A stretch of 53,131 bases of DNA, taken from Azospirillaceae bacterium (GTDB taxonomy: Bacteria; Pseudomonadota; Alphaproteobacteria; Azospirillales; Azospirillaceae). The notes below the pieces were generated by a model that saw nothing but the letters and a program-made list of their open reading frames with translations, made no database searches and was not told where the DNA came from. Each line of letters begins with the position of its first letter. Within the stretch, counting starts at the first letter, position 1. The stretch is from positions 1 through 53,131 of the forward strand of contig JANQJV010000341.1 in assembly GCA_028281465.1 (NCBI GenBank), written 5' to 3'. This document shows, piece after piece, positions 18,378 to 28,600 of this stretch. The translations under genes and the position numbers were made by a program.

Positions 18378-18830
18378 ATGGCAGACTTCGACGTCGACGC
18401 TGAGTTGATCCGCAAATTAGCGGACCTCTTGCGCGAGTCCGGGCTGACCGAGATTGAGTTCGCCGAAGGAGAGAAGCGGATTCGAATCACGCGGGCGGCA
18501 GTCGTCGCCGCAGCACCGTCGATGCCCCCGTCGGGGCCGGCGCAGGGCTTGCCGAACCGGCCGGCCGCGGCACCGTCGCCACCGAGTGCAGTGCCACAGG
18601 GAGCGGTTACGTCACCCATGGTAGGAACCGCTTATCTCGCACCCGAACCGGATGCGCCGCCATTCGTGCGGCCGGGTGATACCGTATCGGCCGGCCAGAC
18701 GGTTTTGATCATCGAAGCGATGAAGGTCATGAACCCGATCAAGGCGCAGCGTGCCGGCACGGTGAGCCAAATCCTGGTCAGCGACGCCCAGCCGGTCGAA
18801 TTCGGCGAGCCGCTGCTGATCATCGAGTGA
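18378..18830 (+). CDS. accB: Biotin carboxyl carrier protein of acetyl-CoA carboxylase
   Basis: 150 residues. The N-terminal helical region (1-40) is followed by an alanine/proline-rich flexible linker (about 42-78) and the biotinyl domain (about 79-150). The biotin-accepting Lys116 lies in EAMKVMN, and the PMVGTAYLAPEPDAPPFV thumb region identifies AccB rather than other biotinyl proteins. It carries CO2 from AccC to the carboxyltransferase in the first step of fatty-acid synthesis. A good ribosome site (AAGGTGGGAGG) precedes the ATG. AccC follows after a 122-base gap that shows a short CCTCG/CGAGG hairpin (18896-18909) but no gene. Confidence 0.96.
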   Translation: MADFDVDAELIRKLADLLRESGLTEIEFAEGEKRIRITRAAVVAAAPSMPPSGPAQGLPNRPAAAPSPPSAVPQGAVTSPMVGTAYLAPEPDAPPFVRPGDTVSAGQTVLIIEAMKVMNPIKAQRAGTVSQILVSDAQPVEFGEPLLIIE

Positions 18831-18952
18831 GTGCCGGGGCACCTGCCGGCCATCGGCCCGGCGGGTGACCCGACATCGTTGCGTGACAGCAAATTCCTCG
18901 GTAACGAGGGGTCGCCCTGCCGAGGATTTGCCCTAGCCTGGGAATTTGCCGG

Positions 18953-20302
18953 GTGTTCGAAAAGGTCCTAATCGCCAATCGCGGCGAGATCGCACTCCGC
19001 ATCCACCGCGCCTGCCGCGAGATGGGTATCCAAACCGTTGCCGTCCATTCCACCGCGGATGCCGACGCTATGCACGTGCGCCTTGCCGATGAAAGCGTTT
19101 GCATCGGGCCACCACCGGCCCGCGACAGCTACTTGAACATCCCCGCCATTCTCTCCGCCGCGGCCATCACCGGAGCCGATGCCATCCATCCCGGCGTCGG
19201 CTTCATGTCGGAGAAGGCACAATTCGCCGAAATGGTGGAGGAGCACGGTTTCGCCTTCATCGGGCCCACGGCCGAGCATATCCGTATGATGGGCGATAAG
19301 GTTGTTGCTAAGCACACCGTGCAGTCACTCGGCTTACCTGTCGTCCCCGGTTCCGACGGCCCAATGGACTCGTTGGACGCAGCCATCGCCATCGCCCGCG
19401 ACATCGGCTATCCGGTGCTGGTCAAGGCGGCTGCCGGCGGCGGCGGACGCGGCATGAAGGTGGCACGCAATCCGGAAAGCCTGCGCGAAGCCTATCAAAT
19501 GGCGCGCGGCGAAGCCCGTGCGGCGTTCGGCAATGATCAGGTCTATATAGAGAAATTCCTGCAGCGTCCCCGGCATATCGAGATTCAGGTTCTCGCCGAC
19601 GCCCACGGCAATGCCGTGCATTTTGGCGAGCGGGACTGCTCGGTGCAACGGCGTCATCAGAAGGTACTCGAGGAAGCACCGTCACCGGCCTTGAACGACG
19701 GCCAGCGCCATAAGATCGGCATGTTGGCGGCTGAAACAACGGCAAAGCTCGGCTACCGCGGCGTCGGCACCATGGAGTTCCTGTTCGAAGACGGCAACTT
19801 CTATTTCATCGAGATGAACACCCGACTTCAGGTGGAACATCCGGTTACCGAAATGATTACCGGAATTGATCTGGTGCGCGAACAGATTCGGGTGGCGGCC
19901 GGTGCACCACTCGGCTATCAGCAGAGCGACTTGCAGTTCGATGGCCATGCCATCGAATGCCGCGTCAATGCGGAACACCCGGAATCCTTTGCACCGTCGC
20001 CGGGACGAGTGCAAAGTTATCATGCACCGGGGGGGTTGGGTGTGCGCGTCGACAGCGCCCTCTATGATGGCTACATCGTGCCACCGCATTACGACAGCCT
20101 GATCGCCAAAATGATCGTGTACGGATCATCGCGCAACGAATGCCTGATGCGTCTGAGGCGAGCTTTGGACGAGTTTGTCATCGGCGGTATCGAAACGACG
20201 CTCCCCTTACACCAGCGCTTGGTCGCGGAAGTGGACTTTATTAACGGCGACTACGACATTCATTGGCTCGAACATCTTCTGGCCGGCTCTGAGTCGCGCT
20301 GA
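18953..20302 (+). CDS. accC: Biotin carboxylase subunit of acetyl-CoA carboxylase
   Basis: This 449-residue ATP-grasp enzyme carboxylates biotin on AccB. It matches the family from end to end: FEKVLIANRGEIALRIHRACREMG at the start, the glycine-rich lid KAAAGGGGRGMKV, the catalytic region EMNTRLQVEHPVTEMITGIDLV and the C-terminal HYDSLIAKMIVYG. The start is the GTG at 18953, which gives the standard N-terminus; no strong ribosome site is visible, so translation may be modest. It ends 41 bases before the convergent trehalose operon. Confidence 0.97.
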   Translation: MFEKVLIANRGEIALRIHRACREMGIQTVAVHSTADADAMHVRLADESVCIGPPPARDSYLNIPAILSAAAITGADAIHPGVGFMSEKAQFAEMVEEHGFAFIGPTAEHIRMMGDKVVAKHTVQSLGLPVVPGSDGPMDSLDAAIAIARDIGYPVLVKAAAGGGGRGMKVARNPESLREAYQMARGEARAAFGNDQVYIEKFLQRPRHIEIQVLADAHGNAVHFGERDCSVQRRHQKVLEEAPSPALNDGQRHKIGMLAAETTAKLGYRGVGTMEFLFEDGNFYFIEMNTRLQVEHPVTEMITGIDLVREQIRVAAGAPLGYQQSDLQFDGHAIECRVNAEHPESFAPSPGRVQSYHAPGGLGVRVDSALYDGYIVPPHYDSLIAKMIVYGSSRNECLMRLRRALDEFVIGGIETTLPLHQRLVAEVDFINGDYDIHWLEHLLAGSESR

Positions 20303-20343
20303 CAGGACGGCGACGGTCCGCTCGGTCATCGTGGACGATACGC

Positions 20344-21864
20344 TCAGTCAACCCCGTCGACAGTTTCGGCACCGAACCGGGACACGCAGGCCGCCGCAGC
20401 GGACTGCCGGGTCCGGGATTCGATCTGTGCCGACACCGTGTTGAGCGCCCCCAGACGCTCCAGCGCCAGAGGTTCGGACGCCGCTGGCCGGGCCCCAAGC
20501 GCACGCGTGAACGAGTCCCGCCAATGGCTGAGCGTGTTGCGACGCAGGACCGTGATCATAACGGCCCAACGCTCGCGCCGCTCCTCCACCGACATGGTCA
20601 GTGCTTCATTCAACGCCTCCGCGATGGCATCCCGATCGAACGGATTGACCAGGAGAGCCGCGTCCAATTCTCGCGCGGCACCGGCCAGACTGGACAGCAC
20701 GAGGACCGCCGGATCGTCCTCGCACTGAGCCGCAACGAATTCCTTGGCCACAAGGTTCATGCCATCCCTGAGCGGTGTGACCAGGCCGACCCGGGCGTGC
20801 CGATAGAATCCGGCCAGAGTCCGCTGCGGGTAACTGCGTGAGATATAGCGGATGGGGTCCCAATCGAATTCGCCGAAATCGCCATTAATCCGTCCGCACA
20901 AGCCTTCGATCTCACGCCGCAGCGCTCGGTATAACGACACTTCGCTGCGGCTGGGCACGGCGATCTGCAAAAACACCACATTGCGCCGGTGCTCGGGCCA
21001 TCGCTCCAGCAGCATGCGGTAGCCTTCGATACGCTGTGGCAACCCCTTGCTGTAGTCTAGCCGCTCGACGCCGATGGTCAGGGTGCGGTCGCCCAAATTC
21101 TCGAGGAGCCGCTTGGTGTCGGCCATGCGGTTGGCGCGCGCGGCCATGCCGGACCAGTCGTCCGGTTCAATGCTGACGGGAAAGGTGTCGGCGCGGGTAA
21201 CCAGGCCGTAGGCACCGATCGATCCGTCCGAGCCAACCGTGGCCGGGGCCGTACGGATCAGATATTCCCGAAAATTGTGCAGATCCCAATCGGTTTGGAA
21301 GCCGACCAGATCATAAGCCATGAACGCCTGCATCAGCGCTTCATGCCCCGGCAGCGCGCTCATCAGCCCGGCGGGTGGAAATGGCGTGTGCAAGAAGAAG
21401 CCGATCCGGTTCAGCATACCGAGCCGGCGCAGCTCGATGGCCAGCGGGATCAAATGATAGTCCTGCACCCAGATCATGTCGTCGGTTTGCAGCAGAGGCT
21501 GCAGACACTGTGCGAACAGCCGATTGACCCGCAGATAGCCGGCGAAGGCCGAGCGTCGGTAATCGACCATATCCAACCGGTAGTGGAACAATGGCCACAA
21601 CGTGGCGTTGGCGAAGGCGATATAGTAGTCTTCATAGTCCTGACGCGACAGGTCGATCAGCGCATAGCGAACCGACCCCTTTTCCAAGAACTCCGGTCTC
21701 TGGCTGTTCGTGGTGCCCGGATCGGCCACGCGACCGCTCCATCCAAACCAGAGGCCGCCACGCTCCATCAACGCCGCCCGCAGCGCGACCGCCAACCCGC
21801 CGGCCTGCGCCGCCTTCTGCGTGGGCAGACCGACCCGGTTCGAAACGATCACGAGCCGCGCCAA
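20344..21864 (-). CDS. otsA: Trehalose-6-phosphate synthase (GT20)
   Basis: About 506 residues. It makes trehalose 6-phosphate from UDP-glucose and glucose 6-phosphate. GT20 motifs are all present: RLVIVSNRV at the start, GGLAVALRAAL, WVQDYHLIPLAIELRR, GFFLHTPFP, VERLDYSKGLPQRIEG and PLRDGMNLVAKEFVAAQ. The extra 40 or so residues after the last motif are unremarkable. I choose the TTG at 21864, preceded by GGAGGAGGG (21868-21876); this makes it overlap the glucosidase gene by 16 bases and gives the family-typical opening MARLVIVSNR. An earlier TTG at 21879 would absorb that ribosome site. Confidence 0.95.
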   Translation of the reverse strand: MARLVIVSNRVGLPTQKAAQAGGLAVALRAALMERGGLWFGWSGRVADPGTTNSQRPEFLEKGSVRYALIDLSRQDYEDYYIAFANATLWPLFHYRLDMVDYRRSAFAGYLRVNRLFAQCLQPLLQTDDMIWVQDYHLIPLAIELRRLGMLNRIGFFLHTPFPPAGLMSALPGHEALMQAFMAYDLVGFQTDWDLHNFREYLIRTAPATVGSDGSIGAYGLVTRADTFPVSIEPDDWSGMAARANRMADTKRLLENLGDRTLTIGVERLDYSKGLPQRIEGYRMLLERWPEHRRNVVFLQIAVPSRSEVSLYRALRREIEGLCGRINGDFGEFDWDPIRYISRSYPQRTLAGFYRHARVGLVTPLRDGMNLVAKEFVAAQCEDDPAVLVLSSLAGAARELDAALLVNPFDRDAIAEALNEALTMSVEERRERWAVMITVLRRNTLSHWRDSFTRALGARPAASEPLALERLGALNTVSAQIESRTRQSAAAACVSRFGAETVDGVD

Positions 21865-23642
21865 AAGCCCTCCTCCCAACTCCGTGACAAACGCATGGCG
21901 GAAACGATAAGCCCAACCATACTATAGGTTTGCGGGAAATTCCCCCACTGTTCGCCGGATTTGATAGACAGGTCCTCTGACAGCAGGCCGACGTGGTTGC
22001 GCCGGGACATGAGCTGCTCGAATACGGTGCGTGCCTCGTCCTGGCGCCCGGTCACCGCCAGAGCATCGACATACCAGAAGGTGCAGGTGGTGAAGGCCGT
22101 GGATGGGCGTCCGAAATCGTCCGGTGCGGCATAGCGAAACAGCAGATTACCGTGCCGCAGATCCGTCTCGATGGCGCGGATGGTACCAAGGAATCGGGGG
22201 TCGGTGGCTGAGACCAACCCCATTTCGAATAGAAGCAGCAAACTAGCGTCCACATCTTCGCCGTCGAACGCGGAAACGAAACTATTACGCTTACGGTTGA
22301 ACGCACGATCGAGAATGACTGGGCGGATGCGCTCGGCCGCAGCGTGCCAGTCGGCGGCGTCCGTGGCAAGACCGAGCGCCTGAGCAATGCGAGCCAACCG
22401 ATCGCACGCAGCCCAGCACATCATGCTGGAGAAGGTGTGCACCTGCTGGCGACCCCGGTACTCCCACGGGCCCGCATCGGGTTCGAACGCTTTGCGCACC
22501 GCTTGGCGGCCAAGCGTTGCCAGACGTGTGTACAGGCCCTGATCGCCGACCTTTGGCAAACGACGGTCGAAGAACATTTGCGCCGCCGCCAACACCACGC
22601 TGCCATACCCATCGTTCTGGACTTGGTCGCGGGCCGCATTGCCAACGCGGACCGGCCCCATGCCACGGTACCCTGGGAGGCTGTCGACGATCCGCTCAGG
22701 CAGACCCGCCTCCGGAAGAACATTGTGGACCGGCTTCAGGTCCCCGTCGATCGCCAAGGCGGCCACATTGGTGATGTAGCGGATATAGTGTTCCATGGTC
22801 TTGGTTGCGCCAAGCCGGTTCAACGCATGCACCGTGAAATAAGCATCGCGCGGCCAACAGAAACGATAGTCCCAGGTCCGCGGCGTGTCCGGCGCTTCTG
22901 GAATCGAGGTCGTCAGGGCCGCGACGATGGCTCCGGTCTCCTCGAAACTGCACAGCTTGAGCGTGATCGCAGCGCGGATGACAGCATCCTGCCAATCGAA
23001 CGGGACCGAAAGATACCTCACCCAATCCTGCCAATACGCCTCGGTTCGCTCCAAGAATTGCCGCGTGGTTTCTTCCACGGGCGCCGTCAGACTCTCGTCG
23101 GCGCCCAGGATCATGTGCGCCGGACCATCCAGAAGAAAGCTCGATTCCTCAACGACATAGGAAACCGGCACATCTGTTGTCAGGCGCAATGCCAGGTCTG
23201 CCGAGGTGTACCGCACATGGTTGCTACCATAGGTACACATCGGCCGCTGGGCACCATAGCCGAAGCGCGGCCTGAGACGCAGACGGATGCGGGGCGTGCC
23301 GCTCACCGGTTCCAAACGCCGGATCAGCGACATGGGCCGATAGGCTCGGTCGAACTGCTGGAACCGCGGAGCAAAATCCGTGATGCGCAGCAGGTTGCCG
23401 TCCAGATCGGCCAGCATGGTCTCCAAGATCGCTGTGTTGCGGCGGTACGCCTGCGTGGCCGACACCTGGCCAACAACATCGACGGCAAAGACTCCGGCCG
23501 ACGCGTCACCGTGGTCGAGCAAGGCGTAGAACACCGGATCGCCATCGTAACGAGGCAAACACCACCACACGATCCGGCCGCATGCATCGACCAGGGCAGC
23601 AGTCCGGGCATTGCCGATGATGGCCAGATCCAACGTTGTCAT
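21849..23642 (-). CDS. Glycoside hydrolase family 15 (glucoamylase/trehalase-like)
   Basis: A 597-residue protein with an N-terminal beta-sandwich domain and an (alpha/alpha)6 catalytic barrel. GH15 marks are visible: LAIIGNARTAALVDACGRIVWWC at the start, TWDYRFCWPRDAYFTVHAL near residue 280 with the general acid/base region, and SIKSGEQWGNFPQTYSMVGLI near the C-terminus, which carries the second catalytic Glu. The family includes glucoamylases, glucodextranases and some trehalases; its place between otsB and otsA favours action on trehalose or a related alpha-glucan (inference). No signal peptide is visible, so it should be cytoplasmic. The ATG at 23642 has GGAGG upstream and overlaps the otsB stop by four bases. 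Confidence 0.9.
   Translation of the reverse strand: MTTLDLAIIGNARTAALVDACGRIVWWCLPRYDGDPVFYALLDHGDASAGVFAVDVVGQVSATQAYRRNTAILETMLADLDGNLLRITDFAPRFQQFDRAYRPMSLIRRLEPVSGTPRIRLRLRPRFGYGAQRPMCTYGSNHVRYTSADLALRLTTDVPVSYVVEESSFLLDGPAHMILGADESLTAPVEETTRQFLERTEAYWQDWVRYLSVPFDWQDAVIRAAITLKLCSFEETGAIVAALTTSIPEAPDTPRTWDYRFCWPRDAYFTVHALNRLGATKTMEHYIRYITNVAALAIDGDLKPVHNVLPEAGLPERIVDSLPGYRGMGPVRVGNAARDQVQNDGYGSVVLAAAQMFFDRRLPKVGDQGLYTRLATLGRQAVRKAFEPDAGPWEYRGRQQVHTFSSMMCWAACDRLARIAQALGLATDAADWHAAAERIRPVILDRAFNRKRNSFVSAFDGEDVDASLLLLFEMGLVSATDPRFLGTIRAIETDLRHGNLLFRYAAPDDFGRPSTAFTTCTFWYVDALAVTGRQDEARTVFEQLMSRRNHVGLLSEDLSIKSGEQWGNFPQTYSMVGLIVSAMRLSRSWEEGFWRGS
21868..21876 (-). promoter_or_regulatory. Ribosome binding site selecting the TTG start of otsA
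   Basis: On the reverse strand GGAGGAGGG lies three bases before the TTG at 21864, inside the last codons of the glucosidase gene. It decides between two in-frame TTG codons. Confidence 0.6.
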
Positions 23643-24457
23643 GAGTCGCCTCCGGTTGGGAAGGTCGTGTCCGGATCGGCGATCGTCGCCAGACCGCCGG
23701 CCACACGCGCCAACCAAGCGCGCACCGCGCCGGCATTTGGTAAGGCCCAAGGGGTGTCGCCATCCGGTTGGAAACCGACTTGGATGGCGTGGCCCCCCAA
23801 ACTGCGCACGGCAGCAAAGCCATCGAGATCGGTCACGTCGTCACCAACGAAGACGGGCCGGCGACCGACGAACGGCGGTCTTGCCATGAACGCGAGCACG
23901 GCACTGTGTTTGCTGATACCTTTGGGTTTGACTTCAAGCACCATCTTGCCGGGGAGAACGGCCAGGCTGTCGGTGTGACGGGCGGCGACACCCTGAACGA
24001 TCTGCCGGATCGACGCGGCCGCACCGGGTTTCTGGCGATAGTGCACGGCCAAGCTGTGTTCCTTGTCCTCCAGCCAGCAGCCCGCATGGCACCGGGCCGC
24101 CTCGGCCAAGACTTCGCGGATGGTGCGCAACGAGTCAACGGCATCGGTCGTCTCGATGGCACCATGCGGCCGGAGGCGTAGCTGGCAGCCATGCACGCCG
24201 GCTGCCGGAAGCCGCATCGGTGCGAACAGGCGGTCGAGAGCTTCGATACGGCGACCGCTGACCAGCGCCACGGCCCCTTGCAGATGGACCAGGAGGCCAC
24301 CCAGGGTCTGGCGCAGCGCGGCGGGAACGGTAACCTGCTCTGGGTGGGACGCGATGTCGATCAAGGTTCCGTCGACGTCGAGGAAAAGGGCCCACCGTTG
24401 GGCAGTGTCCGGACACGGATCGAGCGGCGATTCGCCGCCGACGGGGATTGGGCTCAT
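23639..24457 (-). CDS. otsB: Trehalose-6-phosphate phosphatase (HAD superfamily)
   Basis: This 272-residue enzyme removes the phosphate from trehalose 6-phosphate. HAD motif I is ALFLDVDGTLIDIA (about 23-36), motif II lies near VALVSGRR, and motif IV is VFVGDDVTDLDGFAAV. The conserved EVKPKGISKHSAVLAF segment is the OtsB cap signature. It is the first gene of a three-gene reverse-strand unit, otsB-GH15-otsA, with overlapping stops and starts. The inverted spacing (synthase last) is unusual compared with E. coli otsBA. Confidence 0.94.
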   Translation of the reverse strand: MSPIPVGGESPLDPCPDTAQRWALFLDVDGTLIDIASHPEQVTVPAALRQTLGGLLVHLQGAVALVSGRRIEALDRLFAPMRLPAAGVHGCQLRLRPHGAIETTDAVDSLRTIREVLAEAARCHAGCWLEDKEHSLAVHYRQKPGAAASIRQIVQGVAARHTDSLAVLPGKMVLEVKPKGISKHSAVLAFMARPPFVGRRPVFVGDDVTDLDGFAAVRSLGGHAIQVGFQPDGDTPWALPNAGAVRAWLARVAGGLATIADPDTTFPTGGDS

Positions 24458-24536
24458 GGTCGGCGTGGCATTGGGCAGGGCGTGGCAACAGCAGTCAGCC
24501 AGGATCGGTAAAGACCTGGTGACGGACCGGATTCAA

Positions 24537-24558
24537 GTCGGCATCTGGATAAGCCGAC
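24537..24558 (-). terminator. Possible stem-loop between the hydrolase and otsB
   Basis: GTCGGC and GCCGAC form a 6-base-pair stem with a 10-base loop, starting 6 bases after the hydrolase stop. Only TTGAAT follows on the reverse strand, so termination here is uncertain. Confidence 0.3.
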
Positions 24559-24564
24559 GGCCCG

Positions 24565-25584
24565 TCACGGTAAATCGAGCCAAAGCGCTTCGCGCAAGAA
24601 CGCCTTTTGTTCCATCCAAATATCTGCCCGGATGTCTTCGGTTTCCATCCACGGTTCATGGCCAGATCGGTCGAGCACCACCAGGCGGCAATTCAGCAGG
24701 CGGGTGCAGATGCGGTGATGGCTGGCCGACGGCACAATGCGATCTGTCTTGGGGCTTAACATCAGTATCGGTATGTCGACACGGGCCGTCGCGCCCGGAA
24801 CCGCCAGAAGGGCGGTCAGCCGGAACGCCGCTGCCAACCACCCGAACGTGACTCCACCCACCACGTAGCGCGGATCGGTGGCGAAACGATCGGTCAGCCA
24901 GCGAAATCGCACCTCGTCGGCCGTGAACGGGTTGCCCTCGAACCGGCCGTCGGTCTCAGGATTCCAATCACTTTGTCCGAACGCATAGGCGCGCCCGAAT
25001 CCCAACGCCGTCAGCAGACGCGACACAAGGTCAGCCACCCAGCGTGGATAGGGGTCGGTGATGATGTCCAACATGGGTGCCGACAGAATGGCGGCATCGA
25101 ACCGACCGCCGTGGCGAGCCAGATGGCGCAGCAGAATGGCCGCGCCCATAGAGTGCGCCACAACCACGGCGACGCCATTGTGACGGGTCCAGACCACCTG
25201 CTCGAGCAGGTGCCCGAGATCGGCGGCAAGAAGATCGAAGTCGGGCACATGGGCCCGTTGCTCACCCGGAATGAAGCGTGTGGACAAACCTTGGCCGCGC
25301 CAGTCGAACACGATCACACGAAACCCCAGGTCGTGCCACTCCGACGCCAGTTCCTCGTAGCGTTCGAGGAACTCACCTTTGCCCTCCAGGAGGAGCACGG
25401 TGCCACGCGGCACTGGCGGCGCGTCCATAACCGCATAGCGGATTTCACCGCCGTCTGGCATCGAAAGAAAGGCCGTTTCGATCATGCTGTTCCCGCTGGC
25501 GATGCGTGCCGGTATGGCCATGAGCAGGGCGACGGTGAGCGTTCGCAGCACCGTCGCGTCAATCCCTGGCCGACCGCTGGCCAT
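24565..25584 (-). CDS. Alpha/beta hydrolase, lysophospholipase/PldB-like
   Basis: Up to 339 residues. It carries the serine nucleophile elbow AHSMGA (about residue 145), an early FDWRGQGLSTR oxyanion-loop region, and late catalytic residues in SPKTDRIVPS (Asp) and SGHEPWMETE (His). This is the monoglyceride-lipase/lysophospholipase (Hydrolase_4) pattern. The N-terminal segment VLRTLTVALLMAIPARIASG looks like a weak signal peptide or anchor if the ATG at 25584 is used; an ATG at 25485 would give a cytosolic protein starting MIETAFLSMPDGGEIRY. It starts 26 bases after nrdJ ends and is probably cotranscribed. The substrate cannot be told. Confidence 0.85.
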   Translation of the reverse strand: MASGRPGIDATVLRTLTVALLMAIPARIASGNSMIETAFLSMPDGGEIRYAVMDAPPVPRGTVLLLEGKGEFLERYEELASEWHDLGFRVIVFDWRGQGLSTRFIPGEQRAHVPDFDLLAADLGHLLEQVVWTRHNGVAVVVAHSMGAAILLRHLARHGGRFDAAILSAPMLDIITDPYPRWVADLVSRLLTALGFGRAYAFGQSDWNPETDGRFEGNPFTADEVRFRWLTDRFATDPRYVVGGVTFGWLAAAFRLTALLAVPGATARVDIPILMLSPKTDRIVPSASHHRICTRLLNCRLVVLDRSGHEPWMETEDIRADIWMEQKAFLREALWLDLP

Positions 25585-25610
25585 TCAAGCACGAGCCGGT
25601 CGGCGACCGG

Positions 25611-28600
25611 TCACGAACATCCGGTGGTCGACCCGCAGGTATCGCATTTCAGACAGGTGCCGCTGCGCAACATGGTAAGATTGCCGCACTCGGGGCATGC
25701 TTCCCCCTCATAACCGTTCGACCGGGCCCGACGGATTCGTTCCACTGTCATATGGGCCGTTTCGGCGGCCTCAGCCGCGCCCAGGCGCATTGGCGCCACC
25801 TCGACCAGAGCGCTGGAGCCATAGGCCACAGCTTGGACTGCAGCCGCACCACTAGGCCCCCGAACGACATTGGTGTTGGCACTCGCCGGACCAGCGGTCA
25901 GATTGAATGCACTCACGGCCCGAGACCCGGCACCACCAGGTAAGACCCGCAGATTCGACCGAACATAGCCGCGACTGGCGACCCGCTCCATGGCATCCTG
26001 CAGAGCACCGGCCGACGGATCGGGCAATTCGCTTTGCCGTTCCCCGCCGCCAACCGTATCCGGAACCAGATCGTCTGGCGAGGCGTGCGCCAGATCGGCC
26101 CGTCCCAAATAGGAGATCGCCAATTCGCGGAATATATAGTCGACGATCGACGTCGCCATCTTGATGGCGTCGTTGCCTTCCACCATGCCCGACGGCTCGA
26201 AGCGGGTGAAGGTGAACGCCTCGACGAACTCCTCAAGCGGCACACCGTATTGCAGGCCGATCGACACGGCGATGGCGAAATTGTTCATCAGGGACCGGAA
26301 CGCGGCGCCTTCCTTGTGCATGTCAATGAAGATCTCGCCAAGCCGACCGTCCTCGAACTCACCGGTGCGTAGATACACCTTGTGACCACCAACGATCGCC
26401 TTTTGTGTGTAACCCTTGCGCCGGTGCGGCAGGCGCGACCGTTCCGCCGTCTTACGGTCGACCGCCCGCTCCACGATGCGCTCGACCACCCGCCCGGCCA
26501 CCATTGGTGCCCGCTGCGCCGCCGGCGCATCGATCAAACGCTCCATCGTGTCGTCTTCATCGGTGTCGGCGTCGTCACCTTGGAAGAAGCTAGCCGCCAA
26601 CGGCTGGCTCAATTTGGACCCGTCACGGTACAGCGCATTGGCTTTGAGGCCAAGCTGCCACGACAGCATATAGGCCTGCTTGCAGTCCTCCACCGTTGCC
26701 GGGTTGGGCATGTTGATTGTCTTCGATATCGCACCCGAAATGAATGGCTGGGCAGCGGCCATCATGTGAATATGGCTTTTCCAGGACAGCGAGCGCGTGC
26801 CGATCCGACCGCAAGCACTGGCACAGTCGAAGACCGGCAGGTGTTCGGGTTTAAGGCCGGGCGCACCTTCCAACGTCATGGCACCACAGCAATAGGTGTT
26901 TGCCGCCTCGATGGCGTCGGCCGAAAAACCCAGATGGGCAAGCATGTTGAACCCGACTTGGTTCAGATCCGATTCCTCGATGCCCAAGGTGTCGACACAG
27001 AACTCCAGACCCAAGGTCCATCGGTTAAAGGCAAATGTGACGTCGAAGGCCCCGGCCAGAGCGGCTTCCAGCTTGGCCAGTGTCACTTCGTTGAACCCTT
27101 TGGCACGCAGGCTGGCATGATTGATCAACGGCGCCTCGGCCAGCGTGCCGTGCCCAACGGCATACCGTTCGATCGCCTCCACCTCCATATCACTATAGCC
27201 AAGCCGTCTCAGCGCTTTCGGCACGACCTGGTTGATGATCTTGAAATACCCACCGCCCGCCAATTTCTTGAACTTGACCAGGGCATAGTCGGGCTCAATG
27301 CCGGTGGTATCGCAGTCCATAACCAAGCCGATCGTTCCGGTCGGAGCGATCACTGTGGTCTGGGCATTGCGGAAGCCGTGCCGCTCGCCGAGCGCCAGGG
27401 CCCGATCCCAGGCGTTTCGCGCGGCGTCGACAACCTCAGGGTTGGGGCATTCACCGGTGACCAACGGCACTGGCGGGGTCGACAACCCTTCATATTGATC
27501 CCGGTCTGATTTTGGGTCCACGCCAAACGCAGCCCGTCGGTGATTGCGCACCACCCGCAGCATCGCATCGCGGTTGGCGGGAAACTGTTCGAAAACGCCG
27601 TGCTCTTCGGCCATCTCCGCCGACGTGGCATAGGCAACGCCGGTCATGAGGGCGGTGATGGCGGCGCACAGTGAACGGCCGGCAACACTGTCGTATGGCA
27701 GTCCGTTGGCCATGAGCAACCCACCCAGATTGGCGTAGCCCAAGCCCAAGGTTCGGTATTGGTACGACAGACGAGCAATCGCCGGTGACGGGTACTGCGC
27801 CATCAACACGGAGATTTCCAACACCATGGTCCATAGGCGGCAAGCGTGTTCAAACCCCGCCACATCGAAAGTGCCATCCTCGCGACCGAATCGCATCAGG
27901 TTGAGCGATGCCAGATTGCACGCCGTGTCATCGAGAAACATGTACTCGCTGCACGGATTGGAGGCGTTGATGCGACCGCCCGCCGGGCAGGTATGCCAAG
28001 CGTTGATCGTCGTGTCGAATTGGACGCCCGGATCGGCACACGCCCAGGCGGCTTGTCCGATCCGATCCCACAGACCGCGTGCCGGGAGCCGTTTGTGGAC
28101 GGTCCCGTCGGTGCGCCCGATCAAGCACCAATCTCCACCATCGCGGACGGCGTTGAGGAAGTCGTCGCTGACTCGGATGGAGTTGTTGGAGTTTTGACCG
28201 GACACGGTGAGATACGCTTCGGAGTCCCAGTCGGTGTTGAATTCCGGGAAATCCAGGTCCGGCAGATCCTGCGCGGCCATCTGGATCACCCGTTGGATCA
28301 GGCTCTCGGGGATCGATGCCTTGCGCGCCTGGCGAAGCGCCCGCTTCAGCGTCAGATTGGCGGCCGGGTCATGGCCGCCGTTCCGGCACGCCGCCATGAT
28401 GGTGCGTAGGTGCCTGTGGGTGACGCGCGAACCGGTGACCAGGGCCGCGACCTTCTGTTCTTCGACTTCCTTCCAGGAGATGAACGATTCGATGTCGGGA
28501 TGGTCGACGTCGACGGTGACCATCTTCGCGGCCCGCCGAGTCGTACCGCCGGACTTGATCGCGCCGGCAGCACGGTCACCGATCTTCAAGAAGCTCATCA

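Noticed and set aside
18896..18925. CCTCG/CGAGG repeats between accB and accC as a regulatory RNA
   Set aside because: The stem is only 5 base pairs and lacks a T-run; too weak to call.
22344..23978. 544-codon forward open frame
   Set aside because: It lies opposite GH15 and otsB; rich in Arg, His and Gln with no recognisable domain.
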